Positions 1-8,256 of a stretch of DNA of 64,000 bases are shown in pieces (within the stretch, counting starts at the first letter, position 1; each line of letters starts with the position of its first letter). Position numbers and translations under genes: made by a program. Below the pieces are notes generated by a model, which was not told the DNA's origin, ran no database searches, and worked only from the letters and a program-made list of their open reading frames with translations. The DNA comes from Tessaracoccus flavus. GTDB taxonomy: Bacteria; Actinomycetota; Actinomycetes; Propionibacteriales; Propionibacteriaceae. Where the stretch lies: positions 2,666,001 to 2,730,000 of the forward strand of contig NZ_CP019605.1 of the NCBI RefSeq assembly GCF_001997295.1, written 5' to 3'.

Positions 1-352
1 CGATCTCCGCGACGTCGTTGAGGGCGTACAGCGGGGCGGTGACGACGACTGCGTCGGCCCCGAGGTCCTCGGCGCGCTTGGCGGTCTCGGCGATGCGGCG
101 GGCGGTGAAGTCGGGTGTGCCGACCAGCACCGGCACCCGGCCGGCGGCGCGCTTGACGCAGCGGGCGGTGACCTCATCGCGCTCGGAGTCGGTCAGGTAG
201 GCCACCTGCCCAGACGAGCCGAGGATGAAGAGGCCGTGCATGCCGCCGTCGATGAGGTGGTCGACGAGCCGGTCCAGGCTCTCGAAGTCGACCGAGCCGT
301 CGGTGTGCATGGGCGTGATGACCGGGGGCACGATCCCGCGGAAATTGGGCAT
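1..352 (-). CDS. DapA/NanA-family aldolase (N-terminal part, cut by window edge)
   Basis: The first 117 residues are visible, starting MPNFRGIVPPVITP and running off the left edge. The start IVPPVITPMHTDGSVD, the Schiff-base-family loop GLFILGSSGQ and the segment VPVLVGT are typical of the dihydrodipicolinate synthase / N-acetylneuraminate lyase TIM-barrel superfamily, class I pyruvate-dependent aldolases. The catalytic lysine and tyrosine lie outside the window. It starts 26 bp after the stop of an ABC ATPase gene, so it is probably the last gene of the five-gene uptake operon. A sialic-acid lyase would fit that context, but the loop reads SSGQ where lyases usually have STGE, so the substrate is open. 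Another 2-keto-acid aldolase is an alternative. Confidence 0.85.
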   Translation of the reverse strand, partial: MPNFRGIVPPVITPMHTDGSVDFESLDRLVDHLIDGGMHGLFILGSSGQVAYLTDSERDEVTARCVKRAAGRVPVLVGTPDFTARRIAETAKRAEDLGADAVVVTAPLYALNDVAEI

Positions 353-378
353 GGTGATCTGTTGTTCCGTTTCTCTTG

Positions 379-1167
379 TCACAGGAGGGAAGGCACGGCG
401 CTGAGCAGCGTCCGCGTGTACTCGTGGGTGGGGTTGGCGAAGATCTGGTCGGCCTGTCCGGTCTCGACGATCTGCCCGGCCAGCATGACTGCCATGCGGT
501 CGGAGATGTAGCGCACGGTGTTGATGTCGTGGCTGATGAAGACCAGCCCCAGCCCGAGCTGGTCCTTCAGGTCGCTCAGCAGGTTGAGCACTTGGGCGCG
601 CACCGATACGTCGAGGGCCGAGGTCGGCTCGTCGGCGATGATGACGTCCGGGTCCAGAGCCAGCGCGCGGGCGATGGCGACGCGCTGCCGCTGGCCGCCC
701 GAGATCTGCCGGGGCAGCACGTCGAGGGCCGACTGCGGCAGACCGACGAGGTCGAGCAGCTCCTTGACGCGGTTCTCCCGCTCGGAGGGCTCGAGCACGC
801 CGTGCACCTTGAACGGGTCGAGCAGGGTGTCGCGCACGATCATGCGAGGGTTGAGCGCGGTGGCCGGATCCTGGAAGACCACGGAGACGGCCCGCCCCAG
901 CTTCTTCCTGCCGGCGGCATTCAGCTTCATCTGCTCGCCCTTGAAACGCACCTCGCCGGAGGTGACGGGCTGGAGGCCCACCATGACTCGCGCCAGGGTC
1001 GACTTTCCGCAGCCGGACTCGCCCACCAGGCCGAGCGTCTCGCCCTTGCTGACCGAGATGTTGACGCCGTTGACGGCGTGCACCCGGTCGGGACGGAACA
1101 GCTTGCCGGTGCGCGACTTGTGGACGACGTGGACGTCGCGCAGGTCGACGACGGGGGTGGTGCTCAT
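379..1167 (-). CDS. Dipeptide-type ABC transporter ATP-binding protein (DppF/OppF-like)
   Basis: This 262-residue cytoplasmic ATPase would energise the uptake transporter encoded upstream. Walker A is GESGCGKST, the signature is ISGGQRQRVAIARAL and Walker B is DVIIADEPTSALD, followed by the switch histidine in FISHD. The C-terminus HEYTRTLLSAVPSL is the short OppF-type extension. The start codon overlaps the stop of the upstream permease-ATPase fusion by 4 bp (ATGA), indicating translational coupling. It is the second ATPase of the complex; the first is fused to a permease. The family carries peptides, nickel, or in some actinobacteria sialic acid. Confidence 0.95.
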   Translation of the reverse strand: MSTTPVVDLRDVHVVHKSRTGKLFRPDRVHAVNGVNISVSKGETLGLVGESGCGKSTLARVMVGLQPVTSGEVRFKGEQMKLNAAGRKKLGRAVSVVFQDPATALNPRMIVRDTLLDPFKVHGVLEPSERENRVKELLDLVGLPQSALDVLPRQISGGQRQRVAIARALALDPDVIIADEPTSALDVSVRAQVLNLLSDLKDQLGLGLVFISHDINTVRYISDRMAVMLAGQIVETGQADQIFANPTHEYTRTLLSAVPSLL

Positions 1168-3245
1168 CGCAGTCCCTCCTTCTCCAGCAGGGCGTCGAGC
1201 TCGCTGGTGCTCGCGTAGAAGTGGTCATCGGTGCCGGGCACCAGATGCAGGGTCGGTTTCTCGGTGAGGCCGGCCTGCGGGTGCGAGGAGCGCGGGGCGA
1301 ACCGGTCGCCGGCGACGAACTCGCGCGGGCTGGGCACGACGCCGGGCACCTGGTGCAGGCGGCCGGTGCCGGACTCGATCGAGAGCACCGCGCCGAGCAG
1401 GCCGCGGGTGTACTCGTGGGTCGGGTTGGTGAGCAGCTCCCTGGTGACAGCCTGCTCGACCACCTGGCCGGCGTACATGACGGTGATGCGGTGCGCCACC
1501 TCGGCGACGAGCGCCAGGTCGTGCGACACGAACACCATCGCGAAGCCGAGCTTCTCGCGCAGCTCGTTGAGCAGATCCACCACCTGGGCCTGGACGGTGA
1601 CGTCGAGGGCCGTGGTGGGCTCGTCGGCGATGACTAGGCGCGGGTTGCGGGTGAGCGCCATGGCGATCAGCACACGCTGGCGCTGGCCGCCGGAGAGCTC
1701 GTGGGGGTAGGACTTGAGCGTGCGGACCGGATCGAGCCCGACCAGCTCCAGCAGTTCCTCGGCCGTGCGCTGGCCGCCCCGCTTGGTGAGCTGCTTCATC
1801 TGCGCGCGGATGAGCATCGACGGGTTGAGCGAGCTCAGCGCGTCCTGGTAGATCATGCTCATCTCGTGGCCGCGGAGATCGTTGCGGTCCTTCGGGCCGA
1901 GCGTCAGCAGCTCGCGCCCGTCGAACTTGACCGAGCCCTCGATCCGGGCGTTCTCGGGCAGGAGGCCCATGATCGCCATCGAGGTGATCGACTTTCCGCA
2001 GCCCGACTCGCCGACCAGGCCCATCGTCTCGCCTTCGCGGACGGTGAAGCTCACGTCGTCGACGATCCTCACCTCACCGTGCGCGCCGGGGAAGGAGATC
2101 GAGAGGTTCTTGACCTCCAGCAGCGGCTTGGCGTCGGGGTTGGCGAGCACGAGCCGGTCGCTGCGGGCCAGTTCGGCCTCCCTGAGCGCTGCCAGCCGCG
2201 ACCTGAGGGAGTCGACCTGGGAGATGTGGGAGGCCGCGATGCCGGCGGCGCCGACCTCGCCCTTCAGCTTGTCCTCGTCGGACTGCACGTTGACCTTCGT
2301 CTTGATCCGCGGCGACGCGAACGAGTCCGTGAGGCCCTCGGACAAGACGTTGAGGCTGAGCGTGGTGATGAGGATGAACAGTCCGGGGAAGAACGTCACC
2401 CACCAGTGGCCGGACAGGAGCAGCGCCTTACCTTCGGAGAGCATGTTGCCCCACGTCGGGGCGTTGACCGAGCTGATGCCGGTGCCGATGAACGACAGCG
2501 ACGCCTCGAACACGATGGCGTCGGCCACGAGCACCGTCGCGAAGACGAGGATCGGGGCCAGGCAGTTGCGCGCCACGTGCTTGAAGAGGATCCACCACGT
2601 CTTGGCGCCCATCACCTTGGAGGCGGCCACATAGTCCTCGCCGAACTGGGAGAGCACGTTGGCGCGCACCACTCGGGTGAGCTGCGGCACGTAGAGGAAC
2701 GCGATCGAGATGACGACCACCGGCAGCATCGGCAGCCGCGACGACAGCGCGGTCACCATGACAGCGGCTAGCGCGATGCCGGGGAAGCTCATGACGATGT
2801 CGAGCGTGCGCATCAGCACCTCGGAGACGGTCTTGCGGGCCGTGCCGGCGATCGAGCCGAGCACCGCGGCGACGACGAGCGCCAGCCCGGTGGCGGCCAG
2901 CCCGACGAGCAGCGAGACCCGGGTGCCGTGGAGGACGCGGGAGAACGTGTCGCGGCCCCGGTCGTCGGTGCCGAAGAGGAACTCGCCGTCCGGCGGGATC
3001 GCGTTGTCGGGGATGAGCTGGGTGCCCACGCCCTCGATGGTGACCTCGGAGTAGACGATCTTGTCCTCGGGCACGAGGCCGGAGGCACCCGGCTCGAAGG
3101 GGGCGACGATGGGTGCGAAGATCGCCACGAGAGCGAGCAGCGAGATCACGGCCAGCGCGATCTTCGAGCTGATCGGCAGCGCGCGGATGCCCTCGAACCG
3201 CAGGCCAGGCTGCTGGAGCTTCTTTCTGGACTCAGGCGACAGCAT
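1164..3245 (-). CDS. Fused ABC transporter permease (DppC-like) and ATPase (DppD-like)
   Basis: The 693-residue protein joins two subunits that are normally separate. Residues about 25-310 are an inner-membrane DppC-type permease with six hydrophobic segments and an EAA loop (GEDYVAASKVMGAKTWWILF). Residues about 370-690 are an ABC ATPase with Walker A GESGCGKS, signature LSGGQRQRVLIAMAL and Walker B LVIADEPTTALD. A charged linker with an LRSRLAALREAELARS stretch connects them. The start overlaps the upstream permease stop by one base (TGATG) and the end overlaps the next ATPase by 4 bp. Such fusions are known in actinobacterial dipeptide/oligopeptide/nickel-type transporters, so this is not a sequencing artefact. 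Confidence 0.95.
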   Translation of the reverse strand: MLSPESRKKLQQPGLRFEGIRALPISSKIALAVISLLALVAIFAPIVAPFEPGASGLVPEDKIVYSEVTIEGVGTQLIPDNAIPPDGEFLFGTDDRGRDTFSRVLHGTRVSLLVGLAATGLALVVAAVLGSIAGTARKTVSEVLMRTLDIVMSFPGIALAAVMVTALSSRLPMLPVVVISIAFLYVPQLTRVVRANVLSQFGEDYVAASKVMGAKTWWILFKHVARNCLAPILVFATVLVADAIVFEASLSFIGTGISSVNAPTWGNMLSEGKALLLSGHWWVTFFPGLFILITTLSLNVLSEGLTDSFASPRIKTKVNVQSDEDKLKGEVGAAGIAASHISQVDSLRSRLAALREAELARSDRLVLANPDAKPLLEVKNLSISFPGAHGEVRIVDDVSFTVREGETMGLVGESGCGKSITSMAIMGLLPENARIEGSVKFDGRELLTLGPKDRNDLRGHEMSMIYQDALSSLNPSMLIRAQMKQLTKRGGQRTAEELLELVGLDPVRTLKSYPHELSGGQRQRVLIAMALTRNPRLVIADEPTTALDVTVQAQVVDLLNELREKLGFAMVFVSHDLALVAEVAHRITVMYAGQVVEQAVTRELLTNPTHEYTRGLLGAVLSIESGTGRLHQVPGVVPSPREFVAGDRFAPRSSHPQAGLTEKPTLHLVPGTDDHFYASTSELDALLEKEGLR

Positions 3246-4210
3246 CAGATGCTCCTGATTCGGGGGTTGACCAGCACGTAGAGGAGGTCGACCACCAGGT
3301 TGATGATGATGAAGGCGAGCGCGATCGTGATCGTGACGCCCTGGACGATGTTGACGTCGTTGCGCATGATGCCCTGGAAGATGAGGTTGCCCATGCCCTG
3401 GATGTTGAAGATCATCTCGATGACCACGGCGCCGCCCATCATGTAGCCGACGCGGAGGCCGAGCACGGTGAGCGGGGTGATGAGCGCGTTGCGCAGCACG
3501 TTGCGCGCCACGACGATGTGCTTGGGGATGCCGGCGCCGATGGCGGTGCGCACGTAGTCCCGGTCGAGTTCCTCGACCATGGCGGTGCGCACGACGCGGG
3601 TCAACGAGCCGGAGAGCGGGATGGCCATGCCGACTGCGGGCAGCGTGACCTGGTTGATGTAGCCGGCGGGATCATCGGAGAAGTTGATCCAGTTGGTGAT
3701 CACCGCGGGGAACCAACCGAGGCCACCCGGGATGTTGGCGAACCACTGGATAAAGAGCAGCGCCAGCCAGAACGACGGCGTGGCGAGCGACGCGATCGAG
3801 ACGAACCGGATGACCTGGTCGGGCCACTTGTCGCGGAAGAGCGCGGCGATGATGCCGAGCACGAGCGCGATGATGACTCCGAGGAACAGGCCGATGAACG
3901 TGAGCTGCAAGGTGATGGGGAACGACCTCGCCACCATCTCGCCGATCGGCACGCCGGTGAAGGACTCGCCGAGGTCACCCTGGACGAGGCCGCCGAGGTA
4001 GCGGACGTACTTGACGAGGAGGGGGTCGTTGAGGTTGAAGCGCTCACGGTAGTTCTCGAGGGCCTCCGGCGTGGCCGACTCGCCGAGGGCGAGCCGAGCG
4101 GGGTCGGCGGTCGACAGTGACATCACCAGAAATACCAGCAGCGTGGCGCCCAGCACCATGATGGGCATAGCCAGCACTCTGCGCAGCAGGAGGCGGATGA
4201 AGTTGGACAC
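3245..4210 (-). CDS. ABC transporter permease (DppB-like)
   Basis: A 321-residue inner-membrane permease with about six membrane segments. The N-terminus LLRRVLAMPIMVLGATLLVFLVM and the loop VRTAIGAGIPKHIVVARNVLRN, the EAA motif that docks the ATPase, are characteristic of DppB/OppB. It forms the channel together with the permease half of the downstream fusion protein. It lies second in the operon, 103 bp after the binding-protein gene. That gap holds a strong hairpin, so binding protein is probably made in excess over the membrane parts. Confidence 0.95.
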   Translation of the reverse strand: MSNFIRLLLRRVLAMPIMVLGATLLVFLVMSLSTADPARLALGESATPEALENYRERFNLNDPLLVKYVRYLGGLVQGDLGESFTGVPIGEMVARSFPITLQLTFIGLFLGVIIALVLGIIAALFRDKWPDQVIRFVSIASLATPSFWLALLFIQWFANIPGGLGWFPAVITNWINFSDDPAGYINQVTLPAVGMAIPLSGSLTRVVRTAMVEELDRDYVRTAIGAGIPKHIVVARNVLRNALITPLTVLGLRVGYMMGGAVVIEMIFNIQGMGNLIFQGIMRNDVNIVQGVTITIALAFIIINLVVDLLYVLVNPRIRSI

Positions 4211-4261
4211 GGCGTCGTAAGTTCCTGATCTTCAGTGGGTGCAGCCGTCTTCGGGGCAGGC

Positions 4262-4301
4262 AGAGGGGGGGCCGGCCGGGCTGCGGGCCGACCCCCCTCT
4301 C
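4262..4301 (-). terminator. GC-rich hairpin between binding-protein and permease genes
   Basis: The arms AGAGGGGGG and CCCCCCTCT enclose an inner GGCCGGCCGGG/GGGCCG region. There is no clear T-run, so it is better described as an attenuator or mRNA-stabilising stem than a classical terminator. Such hairpins after binding-protein genes often raise the level of the first cistron; that function is inferred here. Confidence 0.6.
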
Positions 4302-4313
4302 AGTTGGGATTGA

Positions 4314-5978
4314 CTACTCGGTGGTGCCGACGTCCACGAAGGACAGGCCGGTCACCGCGATGGGCTTGAAGTCGACCAGCGTCTCCGCGTCGAACGCCGT
4401 GGGCGTCTTGCGGTGGAACAGCGGGTACATCGGCAGGGTCTCGGAAGCGAGGTCGAACGCCTGGCCCCACAGCTCCTGCTGCTCGTCGCCCGAGGCCGCG
4501 ACGGCCTGGTCGAGGAGCTCCTGCATCTTGGTGTGGGACTCCTGGCCCTTCCAGTGCATGCGGGTGTCGGTCCAGACGTCGCCGCTGTACCACCAGCGAA
4601 GCAGGAGGTCAGCGTCGTCGCCGAACACCGACGGGTCGCCGGGGGCCACCACGATGTCGAACGAGTTCGGATCGCTGTCGATGGTGCCGTAGACGTCGGC
4701 CGACTGCTTCTCCTCGTAGTTGACGGTGAGGCCGGCGGCCTCCAGCGACTCCTTGATGATCGGGCGCACGGCCGCGAAGAAGTCGTGGTTCGAGGCGAGC
4801 AAGCGCACCGAGGTCAGGCCGGTCTCGGCGAAGAGGGACTTGGCCTTCTCGACGTCGAGGGTGTAGACGGTCGAGGCCTCCTGGTAGGAGGGGTGCTCCT
4901 TCTGCAGGAACGACGTGGCCGGGGTGGCCAGGTCGGCCATGCCCACCTTGGTCATACGGTCGTAGTCGAGCGCGTACATGACGCCCTGGCGGTTCTTGAC
5001 CTCGTCCATGGGGGCCAGCCCCATGTTGAACATGATGAAGACCAGACCGAAGCCCTGCTCGGCGGCGACCGACTTGGTCTGGGCGAGCGTGGCGAGGTCG
5101 GCGGCGGGCACCGAGTCGATCGCCTGAACGGTGTCAGAGGAGATCGCGTTGGTGCGGGTGGCGGCGTCGGGCAGGATCTGCCAGGTCATAGTCGCTGCGC
5201 GGGCCGGGTAGGGGCCGTTGTAGTCGTCGTTGCGCTCGAAGACAACTTGCTGCGAGCTGGCGCCGTTGTCGGTCATCTTGTAGGCGCCGGTGCCGATCGG
5301 GTTGAGATCGTAGGCGGAGGCGTCGGCCTCAACAGCGGCCTTGGGGACAACCTTGACCACGGAGAGACGGGCCGGCACCAGGGAGAAGGGGTACTTCGTC
5401 TTGATGGTGACGGTCGTGTCGTCCTTGGCCTCGACGCCCTCCATGAAGCCGAGGAAGCTCGCGTAGAGCGACGTGTTGGCCGGGTCGAGCACGCGCTCGA
5501 AGGAGAAGACGACGTCCTCGGTGGTGACGGGGCTGCCGTCGTGGAAGACCGCGCCGTCGCGGAGGGTGACTTCCCAGGTGGTGTCGTCAACCTGCGTGGG
5601 CATGTCGGCGCCGAGCGCCGCGTAGACCTCGCGGGTGGCGGGGTGGATCTCGGTGAGGCCCTCCATGGTGTGCCAGTTGGCGGCCACGGTGAGGGCTGCC
5701 GTCGTGGTCATGGGGTCGTAGCCGTTGGTGCCGAGCTCGTAGGAGATACCGGCGGTGATGGTGCCGTCCTCGCTGGCCGCAGCCGTCGAGGTGGCAGGTG
5801 CCGCGGCGCTGGTGGTGGCGCCGGCCGAGGCTGTGCCCGCGGGGGTGGTGCCGGCAGGGGTGGTGGCCGTGGTGTTGGCCGGGCTGCAAGCGGCGACGCC
5901 CACGCTGATCGAGGCGGCGGCGCCGAAGACCCCGGCAACCTTCAACAGGCTCCGGCGATCGAATTGCGGATTCGTCAT
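4314..5978 (-). CDS. ABC transporter substrate-binding lipoprotein (SBP family 5)
   Basis: A 554-residue extracytoplasmic solute-binding protein. The N-terminus has a twin-arginine motif (DRRSLLKVAG) and a lipobox VAAC with Cys31, so it is likely Tat-exported and lipid-anchored. Residues about 35-70 are a Thr/Ala-rich linker. The mature part shows family-5 features (GISYELGTNGYDPMTT, ATREVYAALG, VTLRDGAVFHDGSPVTTEDVVFS split over two stretches) seen in peptide, nickel and some sialic-acid binding proteins. It is the first gene of the operon and is transcribed divergently from the GntR regulator across a 123-bp region with operator-like repeats. Ligand specificity cannot be read from the sequence. 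Confidence 0.95.
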   Translation of the reverse strand: MTNPQFDRRSLLKVAGVFGAAASISVGVAACSPANTTATTPAGTTPAGTASAGATTSAAAPATSTAAASEDGTITAGISYELGTNGYDPMTTTAALTVAANWHTMEGLTEIHPATREVYAALGADMPTQVDDTTWEVTLRDGAVFHDGSPVTTEDVVFSFERVLDPANTSLYASFLGFMEGVEAKDDTTVTIKTKYPFSLVPARLSVVKVVPKAAVEADASAYDLNPIGTGAYKMTDNGASSQQVVFERNDDYNGPYPARAATMTWQILPDAATRTNAISSDTVQAIDSVPAADLATLAQTKSVAAEQGFGLVFIMFNMGLAPMDEVKNRQGVMYALDYDRMTKVGMADLATPATSFLQKEHPSYQEASTVYTLDVEKAKSLFAETGLTSVRLLASNHDFFAAVRPIIKESLEAAGLTVNYEEKQSADVYGTIDSDPNSFDIVVAPGDPSVFGDDADLLLRWWYSGDVWTDTRMHWKGQESHTKMQELLDQAVAASGDEQQELWGQAFDLASETLPMYPLFHRKTPTAFDAETLVDFKPIAVTGLSFVDVGTTE

Positions 5979-6000
5979 TGAACTCTCTTCCTAGTTATCG

Positions 6001-6020
6001 GACATCCGATGTCTGACATC
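6001..6020. promoter_or_regulatory. Operator-like half-sites between the binding-protein gene and the GntR gene
   Basis: The 20 bp hold GACATC (6001-6006), GATGTC (6008-6013) and GACATC (6015-6020). The last two form a perfect 6-1-6 palindrome, GATGTC-T-GACATC. The first two are also inverted. Short GA/TC-rich palindromes of this size are typical of FadR-type GntR operators. The position in a divergent promoter region suggests control of both directions by the adjacent regulator. Confidence 0.6.
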
Positions 6021-6101
6021 GCTAAGATTATGGCACGAGATCGATCCGAGTGAACAAACGATCAATAACATTTGCATAACGCTCAATCAAGGGAGATAGA
6101 A

Positions 6102-6863
6102 GTGTCAGGATCACGCGAGCCCCAGCGGCTCCGACAGACCATCCAGGCCGTCAAGGAGCACATCCTCACACAGGGGCTGAAGCCCGGTGATCCGATGCCG
6201 ACCGAGGTGCAGCTGGTCGAGGAGCTCGGCGTATCCCGCTCCAACCTGCGCGAGGCGGTGCGCACGCTGGTCGCCCTCGACATCCTCGAGGTTCGGCACG
6301 GGACCGGCACCTTCGTCGGCCAGATGTCCATGCGCCCGCTCGTCGAGGGGCTCACGTTCAAGGGAGTGGTGCTGCCCGGCGACGACTTCAAGACGCTCCG
6401 GCAGATCGTCGAGGTGCGCCAGGCGCTCGACCTCGCGCTGGCGCCGGAGATCGTGGCGCACTGGGCCGGCCGCGACGGCGCGGCGCTCTACGCCCTGTGC
6501 GACGCGATGGCGGCCCAGAAGGCGCGCAACGACACGTTCGCCGCCGAGGACCGGGCGTTCCATCTCACGCTGACCGACGTCCTCGACAACACTCTCTACG
6601 GCCAGTTGGTGGCGGCGTTCTGGGACGTCCACACCGTGGTGGCCCCTCGCCTCGGCGTGCCGACACCCCGCGACATCGCCGATACTGTCGCGGCCCACCA
6701 GGCCATGTGCGACGCGGCGATCGCCGGCGAGCTGGAGACCTACCAGGAAGCGGTGCTCAGCCACTACGCCCCCCTCATGCGCGTGCTCACCGGCGGCGCC
6801 GTCTCCTCCGACGACGCGGCCGGGGACGGGTACGGGCTGGAGGAGGTAGCCTCACCCGCGTGA
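6102..6863 (+). CDS. FadR-subfamily GntR transcriptional regulator
   Basis: Residues about 8-70 are a winged helix-turn-helix (ILTQGLKPGDPMPTEVQL, then VSRSNLREAVRTLVALDILE) and the remainder is an all-helical FCD ligand domain. FadR-group members sense small acids such as sialic acid, gluconate or lactate. The GTG at 6102 was chosen because GGGAG lies 6 bp upstream; the upstream in-frame TTG at 6072 has no such site. The predicted length of 253 residues is normal. It is divergent from the ABC/aldolase operon and is most likely its regulator. It overlaps the next gene as TGATG. Confidence 0.93.
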   Translation: MSGSREPQRLRQTIQAVKEHILTQGLKPGDPMPTEVQLVEELGVSRSNLREAVRTLVALDILEVRHGTGTFVGQMSMRPLVEGLTFKGVVLPGDDFKTLRQIVEVRQALDLALAPEIVAHWAGRDGAALYALCDAMAAQKARNDTFAAEDRAFHLTLTDVLDNTLYGQLVAAFWDVHTVVAPRLGVPTPRDIADTVAAHQAMCDAAIAGELETYQEAVLSHYAPLMRVLTGGAVSSDDAAGDGYGLEEVASPA

Positions 6864-8170
6864 TGCATACCGGGGGCGGCGCAGGCCTGGCGAGGAGGCT
6901 GCGCCGCCTGTTCGCCGACACCCGCCCCCTCCAGACGCCCGACTTCCGTCGGCTCTGGGTGGCGAACATCGTCACGGTCATCGGCGCGCAGCTCACCGTC
7001 GTCGCGGTGCCGGCGCAGATCTACGCGATCACCGGCTCCTCGGGCATGGTCGGGCTGACCGGGCTCTTCGGCCTCGTGCCCCTCATTGTGTTCGGACTCT
7101 GGGGCGGGGCGCTGGCCGACCACATGGACCGCCGCCGCCTCCTCGCGATCACCACCCTCGGGCTGATCGTCACGTCGGGACTGTTCTGGGTGCAGGCCTT
7201 CCTCGGCCTCAACAACGTCTGGGTGCTGCTCACACTGTTCTCACTGCAGCAGGCGTTCTTCGGCGTCAACCAGCCCACCAGGACCGCGATCCTGCCCAAG
7301 CTGCTGCCGGCCGACCAACTCCCCGCCGCCAATGCGCTCAACATGACGGTCATGTCGGCCGGGGCGATCGCCGGACCGCTCGTGGGCGGTGCGCTCATCC
7401 CCGTGCTCGGCTACAGCTGGCTGTACTTCGCCGACACCCTGACCCTGCTGGCCACCCTCTACGCGGTGTGGCGCCTGCCTCCCCTGCCGGTGGACCGACC
7501 CCGTGGGGCTCCGGGGCTGAAGTCCGTCGTCGAGGGGCTGCGGTACCTGGGCGCCCACCAGATCCTGCTGCTGAGCTTCGTCGTCGACCTCATCGCGATG
7601 ATCTTCGGCATGCCACGGGCGCTGTTCCCGCAGATGGCCCACGTCTCCTTCGGTGGCCCGGCCGAGGGCGGCCTGCAGTTCGCGCTGCTCTATGCAGCGA
7701 TGCCCGCCGGGGCTGTGCTCGGCGGCGTCTTCGGGGGCTGGGTATCGCGGGTGTCGCGCCACGGGTTGGCCGTACTCTGGGCGATCGTCGTGTGGGGCGC
7801 GGCGATGGCGGTGATGGGCGCAGCCGTCGGCCTGGCACCATGGGCCACCAACGCGATGCTCGGCCTGGCGCTCGGCATGCTGGTCATCGGCGGGGCCGCC
7901 GACATGGCCTCGGCCGCCTTCCGCCAGTCCATCCTCCTCGGCGCCACCGACGACGCCGTCCGGGGACGGTTGCAGGGGGTCTTCATCGTCGTGGTCGCGG
8001 GCGGGCCGCGGCTGGCCGACGTCGTCCACGGAGGGGCGGCCGAAGTGGTCGGTCCGGCGTGGGCCACGGGCGGCGGCGGCCTGCTGGTGCTGACCGGCAT
8101 CGCAGTGGTCGCCGTGGCCTCCCCCGCCTTCCGCCGCTACCGCGTCGACCTGAACGGACGTGCACACTGA
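6863..8170 (+). CDS. MFS transporter (EntS-like)
   Basis: A roughly 435-residue, 12-helix major facilitator. The N-terminal TPDFRRLWVANIVTVIGAQL, the loop GALADHMDRRRLL between helices 2 and 3, and the NQPTRTAILPKLLPADQLP stretch match the EntS/YbdA-type exporter subgroup. The start was taken at ATG 6863, which overlaps the regulator stop as TGATG; GTG 6860 is equally possible, with AGGAGG at 6841-6846. A larger open frame begins at 6497, but that part overlaps the regulator and is not coding. Co-transcription with the regulator suggests a link to the same substrate, though substrate and direction are unknown. Confidence 0.92.
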   Translation: MHTGGGAGLARRLRRLFADTRPLQTPDFRRLWVANIVTVIGAQLTVVAVPAQIYAITGSSGMVGLTGLFGLVPLIVFGLWGGALADHMDRRRLLAITTLGLIVTSGLFWVQAFLGLNNVWVLLTLFSLQQAFFGVNQPTRTAILPKLLPADQLPAANALNMTVMSAGAIAGPLVGGALIPVLGYSWLYFADTLTLLATLYAVWRLPPLPVDRPRGAPGLKSVVEGLRYLGAHQILLLSFVVDLIAMIFGMPRALFPQMAHVSFGGPAEGGLQFALLYAAMPAGAVLGGVFGGWVSRVSRHGLAVLWAIVVWGAAMAVMGAAVGLAPWATNAMLGLALGMLVIGGAADMASAAFRQSILLGATDDAVRGRLQGVFIVVVAGGPRLADVVHGGAAEVVGPAWATGGGGLLVLTGIAVVAVASPAFRRYRVDLNGRAH

Positions 8171-8228
8171 ACTGACCGTCCAGGGCCGACCTCTGCGCTC
8201 GTCAATGCCGATCCGCAGAGCTGGACTT

Positions 8229-8248
8229 AATACCCCCAGGGGTATAAG
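8229..8248 (+). promoter_or_regulatory. CsoR/CstR-like palindromic operator overlapping a leaderless promoter
   Basis: ATACCCC-CA-GGGGTAT (8230-8245) is a perfect 7-2-7 palindrome. G-tract palindromes of this form bind CsoR/RcnR/CstR-family repressors, which sense copper, nickel or persulfides. A possible -10 (TATAAG, 8243-8248) overlaps its right arm. That puts the transcription start close to the ATG at 8257, which has no Shine-Dalgarno sequence, so a leaderless mRNA is likely. The regulator gene is not in the window. Confidence 0.7.
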
Positions 8249-8256
8249 CTTGTGAC

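Noticed and set aside
3518..4120. 200-residue plus-strand frame opposite the permease
   Set aside because: Acidic, Asp/Glu/His-rich antisense shadow of a clear DppB-type gene.
4413..5981. 522-residue plus-strand frame opposite the binding-protein gene
   Set aside because: Shadow frame rich in Gly, Arg, Val; the minus strand has a clear lipoprotein.
6497..6862. N-terminal extension of the MFS reading frame
   Set aside because: It overlaps the GntR gene in another frame and has Arg/His-rich nonsense composition; a start at 6863 with TGATG coupling fits the family.
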